Shown: one piece after another, positions 63,818-64,000 of the stretch | How the letters are laid out: every line of letters starts with the position of its first letter | Numbering within the stretch: position 1 is the first letter of the stretch | Assembly (NCBI RefSeq): GCF_026805325.1 | Contig: NZ_JAPRAT010000009.1 | Location: 41,389 to 105,388 of the forward strand | Direction of reading: 5' to 3' | DNA: 64,000 nucleotides | Origin: Natronobacillus azotifigens | Lineage (GTDB): Bacteria; Bacillota; Bacilli; Bacillales; Amphibacillaceae | The notes under the pieces: model-generated | Databases searched by the model: none | Told to the model about the DNA's origin: nothing | Seen by the model: only the letters and a program-made list of their open reading frames with translations | Made by a program: the position numbers and the translations under genes

Positions 63818-63846
63818 TTGACATGATATTGATGATTATGTTATAT
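63818..63846 (+). promoter_or_regulatory. rrn promoter P2
   Basis: TTGACA (63818-63823), 17-base spacer, TTATAT (63841-63846). A short palindrome GTCGCTTTAAAGCGAA follows. Confidence 0.8.
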
Positions 63847-63898
63847 TAGTAAAGTCGCTTTAAAGCGAAGCCGTTACAAAAACTTTCAAAAAAAGTTG

Positions 63899-63927
63899 TT
63901 GACTTTAGTAATTGGCTGTTATATAAT
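63899..63927 (+). promoter_or_regulatory. rrn promoter P3
   Basis: TTGACT (63899-63904), 17-base spacer, TATAAT (63922-63927). The strongest -10 of the three tandem promoters. Confidence 0.82.
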
Positions 63928-64000
63928 TTAAAAGCTGTCGCAAGCGAAGGCAGTAACATTTGATCTTTGAAAACTGAACAAAACAACCAGTATGTTAAGC
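63928..64000 (+). other. Leader of the rRNA operon (5' part)
   Basis: TTTGATCTTTGAAAACTGAA followed by CAAAACAACCAG is the leader found before 16S rRNA in many Bacillaceae. The 16S gene itself begins beyond the window. Synteny with B. subtilis ygxA-rrnD agrees. Confidence 0.8.

Overview
The window looks like chromosome from a low-GC, endospore-forming member of the Bacillaceae. Spore genes are present (a gamma-type SASP sspE, the cortex deacetylase pdaA, a YpzG-type small protein). From memory, gene order follows two Bacillus subtilis neighbourhoods: yfkJ-yfkI-yfkH...yfkD-yfkC...yfjT-pdaA on the left, and recX...yfhP-mutY...sspE-ygaC-ygaD-ygaE-gsaB...bcp-perR-ygxA-rrn on the right. Very acidic lipoproteins and a Na+/H+ antiporter would fit a moderately halophilic or alkaliphilic genus (Gracilibacillus/Amphibacillus-like), but that is inference. 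No rRNA or tRNA lies inside; the last 250 bases are the promoters and leader of a ribosomal RNA operon that starts just past the right edge.

Layout. 1-13 kb: 3' part of a GGDEF-EAL protein, tyrosine phosphatase/YtxH/YihY trio, a zinc/cadmium-type P-ATPase with a PerR box, an amino-acid ABC transporter lacking its ATPase, an MFS exporter, YfkD, YfkC (MscS), an Na+/H+ antiporter and PdaA. 13-24 kb: polyphosphate genes ppx-ppk, an unknown TPR-like protein, an acyl-CoA synthetase, an 800-base tandem repeat array and CtsR-controlled clpE. 24-32 kb: a DDAH-family hydrolase, a YxlEFG-type ABC operon with its own ArsR-like regulator, and an unrecognised four-gene membrane/lipoprotein operon plus a small lipoprotein. 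32-45 kb: a ribulokinase-like FGGY kinase under a CcpA-type promoter, an ABC exporter, a toroid-fold protein, a chemoreceptor, the NrdR-controlled ribonucleotide reductase operon with a flavodoxin, and a divergent pair formed by a DUF1450 protein and a SufR-like regulator. 45-64 kb: a Xre regulator, a dsRBD-like small protein, recX, yfhP, mutY, sspE, ygaC, ygaD, ygaE, gsaB, a K+ channel, bcp, a 2-hydroxyacid dehydrogenase, a PduO-type cobalamin adenosyltransferase, perR, ygxA, an IS200-family insertion and the rrn promoters.

The most striking non-coding content is repeated DNA. Family A (about 170 bases, two hairpins) has at least 14 copies plus fragments, often touching stop codons. Family B (up to about 290 bases, inverted termini, a central 25-bp stem with three compensatory changes between two copies) has about six copies and in three places lies right beside an A copy. 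A 20/40-bp tandem repeat occurs as a large array before clpE and as a small remnant inside the nrd operon. The IS200 element sits inside an A copy, and its transposase has lost the second histidine of the HUH motif. Regulatory links visible inside the window are PerR with PerR boxes at its own promoter and at the metal P-ATPase, CtsR sites at clpE, paired NrdR boxes, and cre sites at the FGGY kinase.
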